DNA of 64,000 nucleotides from contig NC_058165.1 of NCBI RefSeq assembly GCF_020080835.1, positions 5,307,771 through 5,371,770 of the forward strand, in the 5' to 3' direction. This stretch comes from Cotesia glomerata. Its lineage: Eukaryota > Arthropoda > Insecta > Hymenoptera > Braconidae. The notes beneath the pieces were generated by a model. The model was given only the letters and a program-made list of their open reading frames with translations. It made no database searches and was not told the DNA's origin. Positions 34,012-47,929 of this stretch are shown piece after piece; the stretch's first letter is position 1; every line of letters begins with the position of its first letter. The translations under genes and the position numbers were made by a program.

Positions 34012-34977
34012 GGGGGTATTCTGGTCTAGAAATTTGAAAAAATCGATTTTTTTTTTTGCATATTTTCAAAGTTTAGACCCTTAAAAATATGTCCTTAAAT
34101 GGATTTTTCAAAATTCGAATTATTTTCGAAGATACAGTCGATTTTGTGACGCAGCATCTAAGCCGGCCGATCGTCGCGAATCACACAATAAACAGTGGCA
34201 GTTCCTGGAAGACTTGAGCACTCGTTCTTTCCAAGAACTCTTTTGTTTTCGACATAAGCCTTCATATATATTCAATATGTATTTTTGTACTTCTATATAT
34301 ACCTTTATACATACTTAATATACTAGGAATATACATACTAAATATACCAGGAACTGTTCAATGCGAAAGCATATTCACGCTGGATCTCAAACAATTCAAA
34401 TTGCGAATTATTTAGCTGTTGCCATTTTTAATGAAGGTTATTTACCCATCTTAAAAAAATGATGGAACTTATGGGCATCACCGTTGGTACTGAAGCTCAT
34501 TCATTTGCTATCAGACGTAACGAAGTTCGGATTGAGCGCTCTGAGCTACGAGCTACTGCTGCTTCCAAAGAAGGCAGAACAGCTCGATTAGCTGAAAGAA
34601 CTTCACAAAACATCGAATATGAAGTTGAGGAAGGCCCAATGTATGGATCTGGAATCGCCGATTAATCCAAAGTGAGTATTGAATGTTATTATACGAGTTA
34701 TTCTACTATAATTGTTTCTCAAACTTTAAACGCGTTTTTCTCAAAACTACTTTTTTTGAAGTGGTTGACATGATATCTCAAGTTCTACCCAACCGATTCT
34801 TTTGAAATTTGGTGGGAATCTTCTTTATATATTTCTCTATCGCGTCTGCCTTGGATTTTTAAAAATTTCAATTTGGAGTATTTTTAAAAAATTTAAAAAG
34901 GTCAAAAAAAGGGGGTAAAAAAAAAATTGATATTTCATGTCGACGCCATTTTGTGAATTTTTTTTTTTTTTCTTGAC
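34012..34977 (+). mobile_element. TTAA-flanked transposon, copy 1, truncated
   Basis: Begins with TTAA (34008-34011) then GGGGGTATTCTGGTCTAGA. It is nearly identical to the inverted copy at 59340-60605 up to about 34977, where it stops without its other terminus. It includes a 68-codon ORF (34459-34665) ending YGSGIAD, the C-terminus of a transposase family seen in many arthropods. A 7-A run before it breaks the frame with the preceding LAVAIFNEGYLPI segment. Confidence 0.8.
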
Positions 34978-36200
34978 TAACAATTTTTTTTTTATTTTCA
35001 CAAGTAGAATTTTTTCATAAAATTTTTTTTAATAATAATTTAATTGCTATAAAATTATTAAAAAATTTCTAATGTCAGTTAACTTCAGTATCTTTTTTTT
35101 CATATTTCAATATTTGATATAATTTATAATAAATTTTTTTAACCCTAATTTATTCGTAAAAAAATTGTCATGAAATCAGTAGACTTGTTACAATTTTTTG
35201 ACCGGCTTTTTAACAAATATAATTTTTTTGAAAAAAATTTTGTGGAAAAATTTTTGAAAATTATACTGTAAAAATAACAAAAAAAATTTCAAATGTCATT
35301 TAATTTAAAATACATTTACTGAACTGATAAATACTGATGTAAAATTTTAAATTAATTCTTACCATATAATATTATAGTTAGAAGTTTATGTCAGGCGGTT
35401 TTATCGATTATAAATAAGATAAAATATACTCTTCACTCAATGATTGTTTTATAACGTATTACTTATATTACTTTCATTAAAAATCAATATAACGCTGATA
35501 ATAACTTATTTAAAAAAACTAGAGTTTATAAAATGAACATTTTTGTATTTTTATAATACAATTAAGCAAGTAAGCAACCATACGTTTTATCTACCTCATT
35601 AATGTAAATTGTTAATTAGTATAAATATATTAGTATTTTTATACATAGTATTTTACGAATATACTTCTTACTCCCAATAAAATTTATTTATTTATACATA
35701 TGAGACTTAACTTGTGTTATAATTTTTTTTCAACAAAAAATAAATATTAAAATTTATAAAAAAGTTTCTAAATTATTTGTTTAATTTAATAACTGTTCTA
35801 ACGAAGAAAAATAATATATGTTTTTGACATATTAACACGATTTTATTACTGTTTATTTAGGGTGGCCCAAAAAAAACAACTATTTTTTTTGTTGAGTCTG
35901 GAGTGAAAAAATGTTAGTTTTTAATGTTTTAAGAGCCTTCACCAAAGGACAGTTCAAAAAAAAATTTTTAAGAGGTCACTCCAAATTTTTTAAAATTTCA
36001 AAAATCGTCAAAAATCGAACTTTTTTTTTTTTAATTTTTTTTCTCGTTACGATATAATTTTATAGACTAAAAAAAAATAAGTTTCTGAAAATTTCAGTTC
36101 AAAATTAAAATTTTGAAAGGTTGCTCATAATTTTTTTCAATTTATTAGTGCATTAGTCTAGATTTTTTCGAGCGACCTTTTACAATTCGAATTAAAATTC
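34978..36200. other. No gene seen; possible transposon end at 35862
   Basis: AT-rich. AGGGTGGCCCAAAAAAAACA near 35862 looks like a terminal repeat of a DNA transposon, but no matching inverted end was found. Confidence 0.35.
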
Positions 36201-37110
36201 CATGCCCGATAATAATGATATCAATTTTGATTTGGACGACGATGATTTAATCATACGTATTCCAAAACGTTATATTCGAGATGTGCAAGATCCTTTTGAT
36301 TTTTGTTCAGACATCGAATTCAAGTAAAGATATAGATTTGACAAGGATAATGTTAAATTTGGAATATTACCTCTTATAGAATAAAATTTAACTAAAGTCA
36401 ATAAACGAGGATTACCAATCCCACCAATTTTTCAATTAATAATATGATTGCGATTTTATGCAACTGCAAGTTTTCAGGTAATTATAAATCAAGTTGAGAA
36501 TATTTATTTCTTATTTACAGTTATTTGCTAACTTAGAGAACACTGAAAAGAGCGTTTTTATTTTTCAAATAAATATATATTTTGATAAAACTATTCTTAC
36601 AGCTCATTTTAGGTGATACCATGACAGTATCACAACCAACAGTTTCCAGAATAGTTTTTCGGGTGAGCGTTTTACTTGCAAGCGAAATTCATGATTACAT
36701 TAAAATGCCTCGAACTCAAGCAGCAAAATTAGAAAACCAGAGACTTTTTGAACGTTTGGGATTTGGTAATGGAGCAATTGGAATACCCGGGGTTGATGGA
36801 ACAATTGATTGCACTCATATCCGATTAGTTCATACAATGTTTCAAAATATTAATGAAATCTACAGAAATCGAAAGGGCTATTTTTCTCTGAATGTACAAG
36901 TAAGTATTTCTTTTATTTTCACTAGTCATTACAGACTGAACAACTTATAATATGATAATTTTTATTATTTCGTAGGCGATTGTTGGCTCACGGATGGAAT
37001 TTTTAGATATTGATCCAGAATGGCCTGGTAGCGCTCATGATAGTCGAATTTTTCAAAATTCTCGAATTTACATGAGATATTCTGAACGTGAACTAACTGG
37101 GATACTTGTC
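36201..37110 (+). pseudogene. PIF/Harbinger transposase (HARBI1-like), broken
   Basis: The N-terminal part from 36201 has several stops (after FCSDIEFK and later). The next exon (about 36612-36900) keeps TVSQPTVSRIVFRVS and the catalytic GVDGTIDCTHIR. After an intron the next exon (from 36976) keeps the second aspartate region (DPEWPGSAHDSRIF). It ends near 37110, before the final catalytic glutamate. A dead Harbinger transposase. The convergent Myb/SANT-like gene on the other strand is the usual second Harbinger gene. Confidence 0.88.
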
Positions 37111-37849
37111 TACGTATTCTTGATAATTTGTAATCATAAATTAAAGTCACAATTTTATCTCAGTTGAATTCCGAACTGTAAATGTAATAAATTCAGAATT
37201 GTAAATAAAATGGATTCTATAAAAATTTAAACTTTTGTTAAATAGATATCATTTGTAATTACTTTTTCAAAAATATATCTATAAGAAAAGTTTTTGAACG
37301 TGTTTTAATAAAAAACAAAATTTTTTATAAAAAAACTATTTTTATTTTCAACCTTGACATTTTTGGTTTGATTACATTAAAAAGTAATTTATTTAATATA
37401 AAAATTTAATACATGCTTTAATAAAAAGTTACGGGCTTAACACTCTAATATAGTTAAAAATTGCATTCAAATGCACTTTAAAATTAAAATACTGTTAGCC
37501 CTTGGTACTTAAAAAGTTTTTTTAACGTACAGTATAAAATTATTTGTATTTTAAAAATTGCTATCACCTTATAAAATCTTTCAAACTAACGATAAATTTT
37601 TATCTTTACATTTCTATGCTATTTATTATAAAAATTAATAATAAACTAGAAACATCCAGAAAAAATCATGTCAATCATGCCCGTAATTCTTATTTTGTTG
37701 TCTTAATAAATTTAACTCACTTAGTTCAGCTGCAGCGGTTGCTGCACGAATCTCTAATTTATACTTTTGTTTCAGGTGTTCTATTGTTAGATTATGTATC
37801 TCTTCTTCATGTTGACATTTCAGTTGAAATAATTCCTCTTCTTGCTTTA

Positions 37850-39087
37850 TTATTTTCTTAACCTTTCGCTTCTATAGAATTTCTCGTCTTCATTGGGTGG
37901 ATTTTTTCTTCCTTTAGTTCTTTTCCTAGATTGTTGAGCTAAGATGATTTTAAAAATATTAATTAAAATATATATTTTAAGTATAGTGGCTAATAAAACT
38001 ATTTCTACCAACGATTTTTTAGTAACAATAGACGATGAGGGTTCACGTGGTAATTCTTCATCATCATTGCCATCATTCTCATCATCTGGGAATAGTTGTT
38101 CAAGGCTTATGTATTCTTCACATTCCATTGAGTCAACAGCATTACACTTAGCTAGATAAAAAATATTTCATATAATTTCATTAATAGTGAACGATTAACC
38201 AATATATAAGAAAGTCAGAACAGCAAATATCTTGGTAGTTTTAAAAATAAAATAATTACAGAAGGAAAAAAAGATGAAAACGTCCTAGTAACTTCTTCTT
38301 CAGACATATTTGAAGAAAATAAAATCGGTGCAGTTTTAATTAAGTTTGGGGCAATAAGTGCAATATCAGGATCAACTTCAGAATCTGGAATTGATGGACC
38401 GACCCCAGTTGCAAGGCGATGTTGCTTTTCTGTTGTCAGCGCATTCCGTTGTTTTGTTTTTAGATTTGACCAAAGTTTTTTGAGTTGATCTGCGTTTCGC
38501 TGCAATATTTTAAAAAATTATTATAAATTCGGCATACTATGTATTAAAAAAATAAAGATGAAATTAACAGATAACTAACAATTTTTAATTGTTTCTCTTT
38601 GAAAAAATCAAAATAAAACGCAGTTAACGAAAAAATTTCACATCCCAAGCGGCATACATTTTTTTTTGTTAATGTTTTGTTAAATTTAAGTTGACAATTA
38701 TTAATTTTTTAACTTCTTGTTGAGTGAAATCTACCAAAAAGTTAACATTTTTTTTTGTGACGCTTGGGATGTAGAAAATTTGAAAAACTACAAGTCCAAT
38801 TTTCAAGAAAAACTTTCTAAAACTAATTTATTTGTAAAATTTAATTAAAAACTGATCAAGTGGCTGTTAATTTTAGAGTCATATTAAAAATTTAATTTTA
38901 CCTTTTCAGTAATTATACTAGATGAATTAAAGTCGGTTGCGATAAAATCCCATGCTTCTTTTTTTTCATTTAATGTATCAGCATCACTCTTTTTATTTTC
39001 CATTACTTGGGCATAATTTTTTTAAATTTGTAGAAAATATTTTTTTTCGACAGCGGTAAAATTAGTACTTTTTCCTTTTTTTGACAT
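37850..39087 (-). pseudogene. Harbinger-associated Myb/SANT-like protein, broken
   Basis: On the minus strand exon 1 (39087-38902) encodes a Myb/SANT-like start (FTAVEKKYFLQI, then VMENKKSDADT ... KEAWDFIATDFN) with an in-frame TAA. Exon 2 (from 38499) encodes NADQLKKLWSNLKTKQRNAL, and exon 3 (from about 38150) an acidic segment (LEQLFPDDENDGNDDEELP). This is the DNA-binding partner ORF typical of Harbinger elements. Terminal inverted repeats of the element were not identified. Confidence 0.8.
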
Positions 39088-40367
39088 ATTTTCTTCTGAT
39101 CTTGCGGTAATAATTTTCTAGTGTAACTTGAATTTGAGGCTTACAATTTTCTAAGGTACATTTGTACATCTGTTTACAATTTTGAATAAAAAACTTCATT
39201 GTCAAAATTTAAGTACGTTTCAACCAATGAGATCATTGGAAACATAAAAATTTTCACGGAAATTGACAAACACGCGTTGACTTGACTAATATATATGATG
39301 ATATGCATTCAATGTTAATTGTTTAGATTTTATACAAATTTATATAAATATTATGTAAATAAATTTTGTAAATAAAATCTGTATTAATTAAGATAATTAT
39401 ATTAATAAAATATTTTGAGAGAATTGTTCATATTTCCGGAAAAATAAAGTTTTTTGTGCTAAAATGACAGACTCAATAGAGTTTATAAGTTTATTAATAA
39501 GATTATCTCAATGGATATAAACTTCATCTACAACCGAAAGAAACCCTTTTGTAGAGAATTTAATTTCCTGCAAGTTTGTTTTCATGATTTTTGTCCAAAT
39601 TCAAATACTAGTTGTGACAAATATTTCAAAAAACTATAATTTTATCGAAAAATGAAATATAATTGACCGTCGGCACGTGATCTTTTTGAATAGTACGTTT
39701 TACGAATTAAAACGTTCAGATTATTTTAGTTAAATTTAGACTTTCTTCTCGTACAAATCTATTATTTTATTATTCAATAAGTGAAGTTACAAAATAACAG
39801 TATCCTCTAAGTGACCACTACAATGTGCAATGAAATTTTATCTTAGTTTATTATTTATTATTAGTTATCTGGAGTTTTCTTACATCTCAATGAGTTTTCC
39901 CCAATATTTCTTTGCAAATTTTTCACATATTTTTCCCCGGATATTTACTATTTTTATAGATTATATAAATTATTTTATCGTGTTTTCCGATTTCCCGCTT
40001 GCGTTTCGATTTTGTATTATTATTGTTATTATATTGCTAAGTTTCTTGATTTTATCTATAGAGGGCGTTGCGATTAGCCCCACGGATACGGATTATTCCT
40101 GAAGGCGCATTTTCATGCTGACGCTTGGACGCTGGTTCGAACGTAAAATTTGGCCCTCTATCGGACGATAGCCAAAAACAGAAGACAAGAAATGAAAAAA
40201 AAGATGAACTATTACTCAGAGTGATTGTTATGTACTTGCGTGACCGGCTTTTAATACAAACAACTAACCTGAACTAACCAATAATCATAACTGTTTGATA
40301 AATAATAACTTGGAACTTTAAATATTTTAATTATTTAATTAATTTTATCTGAGTTGATCTTGTAAAC
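39088..40367. other. Upstream region of WDR61
   Basis: Mostly AT-rich. The 200 bp before the WDR61 ATG include a slightly GC-richer block (about 40085-40180) that may hold its promoter. No exon seen. Confidence 0.4.
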
Positions 40368-41893
40368 ATGGTATGTATTATTTTGTGATACTTATTTTAA
40401 CATTATACTAAAATCAGAAGACACTTGACCATGTTTTGATTTTGTTCAAAAAATAGAATTTTTTACAGAATCATTTTTTTTTAAATTGCATTTATAACTT
40501 TTACCCGTAGAATTAGAATAAAAAAAAACATTTTTAGAAGAAATTCAAAAAAATAAAAAATGCAATTTTTGTTGTTTATTTTTTTTTTTAATACTATTTT
40601 ATTTTTTAAATACATAGAAAAATCTTAGGTGTCTGCTAATTTTGATATCATGTTATTTTAATTAAACTGAAATTAGCCGACAACAAAAAATTTTTAGTTT
40701 TTTTTTTAAATAATTTTATTAGAAATAAAACAATTAAAAAAAAAAATTGTACGTATAGTTTTTCAAATTACCTACATGTAGAATTTTTTATTTTAATTTT
40801 TTTTGTAATCTTTTTGAAATAAAAATAATTCTAAAAATTTTCAAGTGTCTGCTAATTTTATTTTACCTCATAAAAAATAATTTTTTTTTTAAGTTTTATC
40901 TAATGTCTACAATTTACGCGAAATAAAATGAAATTCAATATTTTATAATTCTAGTATTCACTCGCTCATAAAACCGAAAATGCACATGAAGATAGTATTT
41001 GGAGTTGTGCTTGGGGTCGGCCAAAAAAGAAAACCGATACTCAGCCAGACAACGAAGATTCACAGTAAGAAATTTTATGATCAAGTCACGAATATTATTC
41101 ATTTAGATTATCTGACATTTTTTTTTTTTTTAATAAAAAAAAAATATTTCAAGAATTCGCACTCGAAAGTTTTAAAGATTTCTAAAAGAATTTTTTTTAG
41201 CAATTGAATATTTATAAAAAATTAAAAAAATTTTCAGCTATCAGTTAATTCCATAATTTTTTTTGTTTTTGTTATTAAAACTTGATTTTTAAAAATCAAA
41301 ATAATAATTTCTCAAATTTTTAAATAATTTACAGAATAGTTAAAAATATTTATTAACTTTTATAAAGATTCAGCAGTCTATGTTTTCATTTTTTTTAATT
41401 AACTAATGAAAAAATTTCACAGCTATCATGAGTTATTAAATTATCAAATAAAAATTTTCTATGATACTAAAATTAGCCGACGTTCAACAATTTTTGTGTT
41501 TTTTTTTTTCAACAATTAAATTTCAAGTAAAAAAATACTTAAAAAAAATTGCAGATATAATTTTTAAAACCTTCCATAGGTAAAATTTTTTTTTTAATTT
41601 TTGTTAAAATAACTTTTTCAATAAAAAAAATTATGAAAATTTTCAGATGCCAGCTAATTTAATTTTCATAAATTTTCTTACGAAAATTTAATTACTTTTG
41701 AATTAATTTTTTAGAGATTCAATTCGATCATCCTCTGACGACGCTGAATACATTGTCACTGGCTCAGTAGATGACTTGGTAAAAGTTTGGGAACAAAAGA
41801 ACGGCAGTCTAAAATTAAAACACAAGTTATCAGGACATTCACTTGGAGTTGTATCTGTCGCAATAAGTTCCGATGGCACAAGTTAGTATTTTT

Positions 41894-41925
<32 letters not shown>

Positions 41926-44744
41926 CCAAAAAAAAAAAAAAAAATCATAGTTAATAAAAATAATTAAAACAATATTTTATTATCAGAATGTGCATCAAGT
42001 TCCTTGGACTCAAGCTTGAGACTGTGGGATTTAGAGTCTGGTGAGAGAATCTCGAGTATTGAAGTCGGCCCGGTTGATATTTGGACTGTTGTATTTTCTC
42101 CTGACGACAAATTTATAGTTTCTGGAAGTCATGCAGGCAAAATTCACTTGTATGGAACTGAAAGTGGTAAACAAGAACAATCATTGGACACCAGAGGAGG
42201 AAAGTTTACTTTGAGTGTAGCTTATGTAAGTTTAATCTATATTATTACAAGAATAAGAAAAATTTTGTCTCCAGGATAGTCATATGATAAAATCGGGTTT
42301 TTTAGTAAAATTTAATGTTATTATAAAGATCTTGACTTGAATTTGTGCCTTTTCAAGGTTTCATATCATTCCTACCGATAGTCAATTTATTATGATAAGT
42401 ATTTAGGCTGCATTCGAAAATGCTCTATCGCTAAATACATAATTAAGAAATTACCTTGTATCTTCTCAACTATTGAAATTTTTAAAGATATAAGCTCATC
42501 CCGATGTTACACTCATCGAGACCTTTCATTTGAGTACTCACATCAATTTTTCATATATTTATATATATATTATATATATGTACTAGCAGGTCGCCCCGGC
42601 TTCGCACAGGTATTTAACAAAAATTTTTAAATTAATTATTAGAAGGATCTAATGTTGAAAATTATAAATAAACTCTTTGAGAGTTTAAAAACCTGATTCA
42701 CACAAATTCGCGGAAATTCGCTCAAATTCAGGCACAGAAGGATCTAACGTTGAAAATTGTAAATGAACTCTTTGAGAGTTTTAAAACCTGATTCACACAA
42801 ATTCGCTCAAATTCAGGCACAGAAGGATCTCACGTTGAAAATTGTAAATGAACTATTTGAACACTTATAGAAAATTACTACAAAATTTGGAGTCTGTAGG
42901 AACTGCAGTGTGAAACTTAAAAATTTTCATTGTTAATACCCACTTCTGCAATCCCCTGTGGGATGAAATATCGTAAAATTTGTTAATAAATGATTTTTCC
43001 ATCATTTATAGAAAATTCCTATCAAATTTGGAGTCTGTAGGAGCTATAGTTTGAAAAATAAAAATTTTCATCGTTAATGCCCGGCCCCACAACCCCCTTT
43101 GAGGTGATCTATCGTAAAATTCGTTCATGAACTATTTTTATATCTCTTACAGAAGATTCCTATCAAATTTGGAGTCGATAGGAGCTATATTTTAAAAACG
43201 AGGATTTTTTATTGTTAACTCCCCCACAAACCCATTTGGGAAAGGAATTTCTTAAAATTCGTTCTTAGCTGACCTCTACATGGCAAAAGTAATATTCCTA
43301 CCAAATTTCAAATTTCTAGGTCTGATGGTTCCCGAGATATCGTGATGAGTGACTATTTAGATAGGAATCTCTTATAATAATATAGATATATGAAAAATAT
43401 ATCAAAATGCATGTGGGTACTCAAATGAAAGCTCTTGATGAGCGTAACATCAGGATGAGCTTACATCTTTAAACACGTCAATAGTTAAATTAAGAAAGTA
43501 CAGTGCAATTTAACGAATATCTTGTGAACTATTGACATTCTTAAAGATATAAGCTCACCCCCGACATTACACTCATCGAGATCTTCCATTTGAGTACTTA
43601 CACCGATTTTTCATATATTTATAAATACTATAATATATATCTATACATGAAAAATATATCAAAATGCATGTGAGTACTCGAATGAAAACTCTTGATGAGT
43701 GTAACATCGGGATGAGCTTATATCTTTAAAAACGTCAATATTTAAAAAAGTACAGTGCAATTTAACCAGTCATTATTTAATAAAGCAAAATTTTATTTAT
43801 TTATAGTTCACAAGTCACGGTAGTCACATAGTGACTGCAAGGTTGCTAGTAATTAAGTATTATTAATTTAAAAAAAAATTGTAAATACTTGATTTGCTAA
43901 AAAATAAAATCTATTAAATTTTATTTTTTTAATCTCGACGAAATTATTATTTTTTAATATAGTCGATTAATTTTACTGCATTAGTTTTTAATAATAGAAA
44001 TTTATTTTTAGAGTCCTGATGGAAAGTATATTGCCAGCGGTGCTATTGATGGAATAATCAATATATTCGATGTAGCATATGGAAAAGTCTTGAGAACATT
44101 GGAAGGTAAAAAAAAATAAATATTTTTATCTTTAGTTTTTTAATTTTCCAGATAAATCTTTTATTGTTTAATATTTAGGTCATGCTATGCCTATTCGATC
44201 ACTCTGCTTTTCTCCGGATTCACAATTACTTTTAACAGCTTCTGACGACGGACATATGAAGCTTTATGATGTGTAAGTTTTATTAATACAATTTTTATTA
44301 TTATATTTCTAATAAAATTAATTAACAAATTTTTTCTTACCTAACAGAAAAGACGCAAATGTTGCTGGAACATTGTCAGGTCATGCATCGTGGGTTCTCG
44401 GAGTAGCTTTTGGTCCGGATGGTCAAAAATTTGCTTCAAGCAGTTCTGATCATACTGTTAAAATTTGGGAATTAGCACAAAGACAGTGCTTACACACTTT
44501 CAATGATCACAATGATCAAGTAAGTTTTATTTATTTCTTCTTATTTAAAATAGTCAAAAAATTGAAGCAGAAAATTTTATAAATTTTCTCTTCAAATTTT
44601 TTTTTTTTAATTTTTTAAAAATGATTCTAATTTTTTTTTTTTTATTTTCAGGTTTGGGCAGTAAAATATCATCCTGAAAAAAATAATTTACTCGTTTCAG
44701 TCTCAGAAGACAAATCCATTAATTTGTATGAATGTCCACAGTGA
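40368..44744 (+). CDS. WDR61: WD repeat-containing protein 61 (SKI8 orthologue)
   Basis: WDR61/SKI8 is a seven-bladed WD40 propeller, a scaffold in the cytoplasmic Ski complex (RNA exosome cofactor) and, in animals, in the nuclear PAF1 complex. I read eight coding exons: 40368-40370 (ATG only), 40955-41064, 41715-41881, 41987-42225, 44012-44105, 44179-44272, 44348-44519 and 44652-44744. All junctions are GT/AG and phases match. They total 972 bp, or 323 residues plus stop. Diagnostic stretches include AHEDSIWSCAWG near the start, GSVDDLVKVWE, ASGAIDGIINIFD, EGHAMPIRSLCFSPDSQLLL and SGHASWVLGVAFGPDG. The ending YECPQ matches the family's short C-terminus. No defect is seen. Intron 4 (1.8 kb) carries repeat insertions. 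Confidence 0.95.
42583..43386 (-). mobile_element. Helitron-like non-autonomous element in WDR61 intron 4
   Basis: Read on the minus strand it begins TCTATATTATTATAAGAG after an A and ends CTAG before a T. A GC hairpin (GTGCGAAGCCGGGG) sits a few bases before the end. These are Helitron hallmarks, and the same termini bound 50295-50501. The interior has tandem units of about 120-170 bp around AAATTTGGAGTCTGTAGGA. Confidence 0.7.
43387..43760. repeat. Hairpin repeat copies (GTGGGTACTCAAATG family)
   Basis: Repeated GTGGGTACTCAAATGAAAG and inverse CATTTGAGTACTTACAC units in WDR61 intron 4. The inverse unit also occurs at 42480-42545, before the Helitron-like insertion. Same family as 13586-13983 and 31268-31449. 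Confidence 0.7.
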
Positions 44745-45579
44745 TGAAAAAATATTATTATTATATAATACCTAAAATGTAAATTACATTAAAAACTTAT
44801 TCTTACATACTATTTAATGTGATGTTGATTTTTTATGACACAGAAAATTAAAAATATCAAAAAAAATTTTTTAGTGTTTAAAATTTTTAATTTTTATAAT
44901 TTAAAAATTTTTATATTTTGAAGTAAATAATCTGATGTACAAAAAAATTTTTTCAAAATTTGCTTTGACTATTATAAAAAATTTTTTTGAAATTTAAAAT
45001 GAAATTTTTATTTTTGAATTTTTTTACTAAATTTTTCACAAGAAAAATTGAAACATGAAAAATAAAATTAAAAAAAGAAATTATGCACGGAAAGAACAAA
45101 ATGACACGGGATATCATCCTAGATTATATTGAATGAAAAAAAAATTCAGATAGTAGCTAGTATAATCCAGATTACAATGGGTATAATCCAGATATCACGC
45201 AGTATAATCTAAAGTCCCGTGTAAAAATCATTTGATATCATGATGAGGTTCATTATGAATCTCATATTTTGACACAAATATGAGATTCATATAAAAGCCA
45301 TATCAATAGTCATTTGAAACCCGTAATAAGTAAAATACTTATGTGAACGAATTTTTTTTTAAGTAGATTAGTAAAATTTTTATTTTTTCTGTTAATCAGA
45401 GGAAAAGTATAACAATTGAGAATAGTATTTTTATCATGCACTATACTGTTGAACTATTTTACTTTCTTTCTTGATTTTCTTAACTTATAAAAATATTCAG
45501 AAAAATCTATCTCGGTTTAAAAAAATTTTTGACTGACAAAATTTTTTCGGAAAGAAGAATATTTAAAAGGGTTGACCTT

Positions 45580-46190
45580 GGAGGCCATCTCTGTAATTTC
45601 CTAATTCTCTTGAGATTCTTTCAAATTTCATATCTGTAGGAACTGTATTTGAAGAATATGATATCTTTTAATAATTAACAACCCCGCATTACTATGTGGG
45701 GGAGGAATTTCGTAAGATCCTATTCGAGATGATTTCTACATTATAAATAAAAGATTCCTACCAAATTTTGAGTCTGTAGAGGATACAGTTTGGAAATAGA
45801 AATTTAACATTTTAATACCCACCCCCGCAATCCTTATTGGCGGGGGTTATTGCAAAATCCGCTTTTAAGTCATTTCTGCATCACATATAGAAGACTCTAG
45901 CTAAATTTGGAGTCTGTAGGTGCTATAGCTTAAAAATTACAAATTTTCATAGACTATTTCTACATCTCTTACAGAAGATTCCTACTAAATTTGGAGTTTA
46001 TAGGACCTATAGTTTAAAAACGGGAATTTTTGATTTTTAACACCCCTGCAATCCCTTTTAGGGGAAGAATTTCTTTAAATACGTTCTTAGCTTACCTCTA
46101 CATAGCAGAAGTAATATTTCTATACCAAGTTTCACGTTTCTAAGTCCTATGGTTCCCGAGATTTCGTGATGAGTACGATTCTTAGTTCAT
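45580..46190 (-). repeat. Helitron-like internal repeat fragment
   Basis: Four diverged units resembling the inside of 42583-43386 (AAATTTGGAGTCTGTAGGTG and TTCCCGAGATTTCGTGATGA) but without clear termini. Confidence 0.6.
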
Positions 46191-46354
46191 TAAAGTAAAA
46201 CAGCAATAAAAAAATGAAGGAACGTTAGAATTAGAAAAATAAATAGTCATAAACCATCTAGGAAAAATTTCGCTTCGAATGGTCGTAGTTTCATGTCGAT
46301 ATGATCAGTGGTTTAGGCGTGATTGAGCCTCAAACAAAGACCATTTTCATTATA

Positions 46355-46471
46355 CAGTTGACGCTCTCTGAATTGGACCTCTCTGTATTTGACCACATTC
46401 TTCCTCTGTATTTGACGATTTTACACAGCTCTTATGGACAAGGACGAGTCAAATACAGAGAGCGTTGACTG
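46355..46471. mobile_element. 117-bp MITE with TA duplication
   Basis: TA then CAGTTGACGCTCTCTGAATT at the left and AGAGAGCGTTGACTG then TA at the right. Similar to pogo/Tigger-type termini. No ORF. Confidence 0.85.
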
Positions 46472-46559
46472 TATATATATAGAAATAGATTATCTGATGT
46501 AAAAATAATAAATCTTGATTTAGAAATGATTTGATGTGAAATATAATAAACATTCATCT

Positions 46560-46876
46560 TCGCAGCTGTATAACTCAAAAGCTGTTGGTCGGGGGGATTT
46601 ACGCAGAGGAACTTTTTGTAGCAAATTTTATGCTCTACAAAAGCTATACACGTGTTTTTCCCAAAAAAATTTTTTTCACGTCAAAAAATCAAGTTGAAAC
46701 CGATAAAAAATTTTTTTCTGTGTTATTTAAATAGGAAATTGAATTTTTGAATGAGCTAAGCCGCTATTGCACTTAAAGCCTTTTATCCGGTGGCATAATT
46801 TTTTATTTTTTATAAAGTATCAGATTTTCAGGTAGCTCAGAGAAAAAAAAAATATCGCCTAAAAATGAAGCACCCT
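46560..46876 (-). repeat. End fragment related to the 13997-31257 transposon
   Basis: Contains AAATTTTATGCTCTACAAAA and ends AAGCACCCTAG, paralleling the terminal repeat TAGGGTGTTTC and the internal AAATTTTACGCTCTACAAAA of the TIR transposon. Diverged. Confidence 0.5.
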
Positions 46877-47532
46877 AGTAAAATATTAAATGTCTCGTTA
46901 TCTTCCCATTGGATAGAGACAGTTTTATTAGCGACTACCGTAGAATAAAAACGTTCATATTGTCAATTGTATAAGGCAGCCCTTTGGTCTGCACTCAGAC
47001 TTTGTGTAAAGTTTTCTCTACAAAATAGATATTTTCCCTCGTAAATGGAAAAAAGGGGAGAGAACTAGGGTTGACAATTGTTAGAAAAATTAACTAACGA
47101 GATTCTTTATCTTGGAACTCTTGTGAATAAATAATAGAATCGATATCGAATGAATGGAAATAATATTTTTAAAAAAGTATTATCTTTGGTAAGAAATACT
47201 TTTATAAAAATTTCGTTCAGAAGGGTGAATATTCAATGCGTCGTTTTTCTTTCGTTTAACAAGTTATTTTGACTAATCCTATTAGTGACAATTATGACAA
47301 TTTTTTTTAATCTTCCTTACACTAGGAAAAAATTGCATAGTTAGATGAGTTATAACGTAACAAGTATAAAAATATAGTATTTCTGAACCTTTCTTTTGTA
47401 GTTACTCGAACTTTGCATTAGTTCAAGTAACTATTGATAAATAGTTATATAAACTATACTTTAAATAAACATTTTTCTGTTATCGTGTTAAACAAAAAAT
47501 AATTAAGTGGCTGAAAGGTTGTTACGAACGAT

Positions 47533-47604
47533 GTCTCAGATAGCTTAACTGGAAGAGCCCTTATTGCGTAACCAAAAGATCCGGGTTCGAATACTGGTCC
47601 GGGC
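47533..47604 (+). repeat. tRNA-derived SINE-like copy A
   Basis: Has A-box-like TAGCTTAACTGGAAGAGC and B-box GGTTCGAATAC in tRNA spacing. The acceptor stem pairs poorly, so it is not a good tRNA gene. Similarity to copy B at 49090 extends both ways (GGCTGAAAGGTTGTTACGAA upstream; TTCTGAGTTCAAG downstream), which suggests a SINE. Confidence 0.6.
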
Positions 47605-47929
47605 TGTCCGAATTATTTTTTCAGTTTTCTGAGTTCAAGTTAATCAAGATGACTATTGAGCCGATATTTAACTAAAAAAAGTTTGGAAAATCCAAAAGTG
47701 TACGACTCATAATGCTCATTTAATTATGAAATATTAAAAAAAAAAAGCATAAGCCGTTCAAAATTAGTTGCCGAAAAAACAGCTGTACTAGGAAGGTAAT
47801 GCACAGGTGCCCCTGGTGGAATAAATGTACATAATATGAATAAATATATCACCATCCATGTAAATTTTACATGGATATATTTAGATATACAGTCTTCTGG
47901 CTTTTTTATTTTGTTAATTGTAAAATGCT

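Noticed and set aside
39830..40102. 90-codon hydrophobic ORF before WDR61
   Set aside because: Phe/Ile-rich translation of T-rich DNA; no signal beyond the length.
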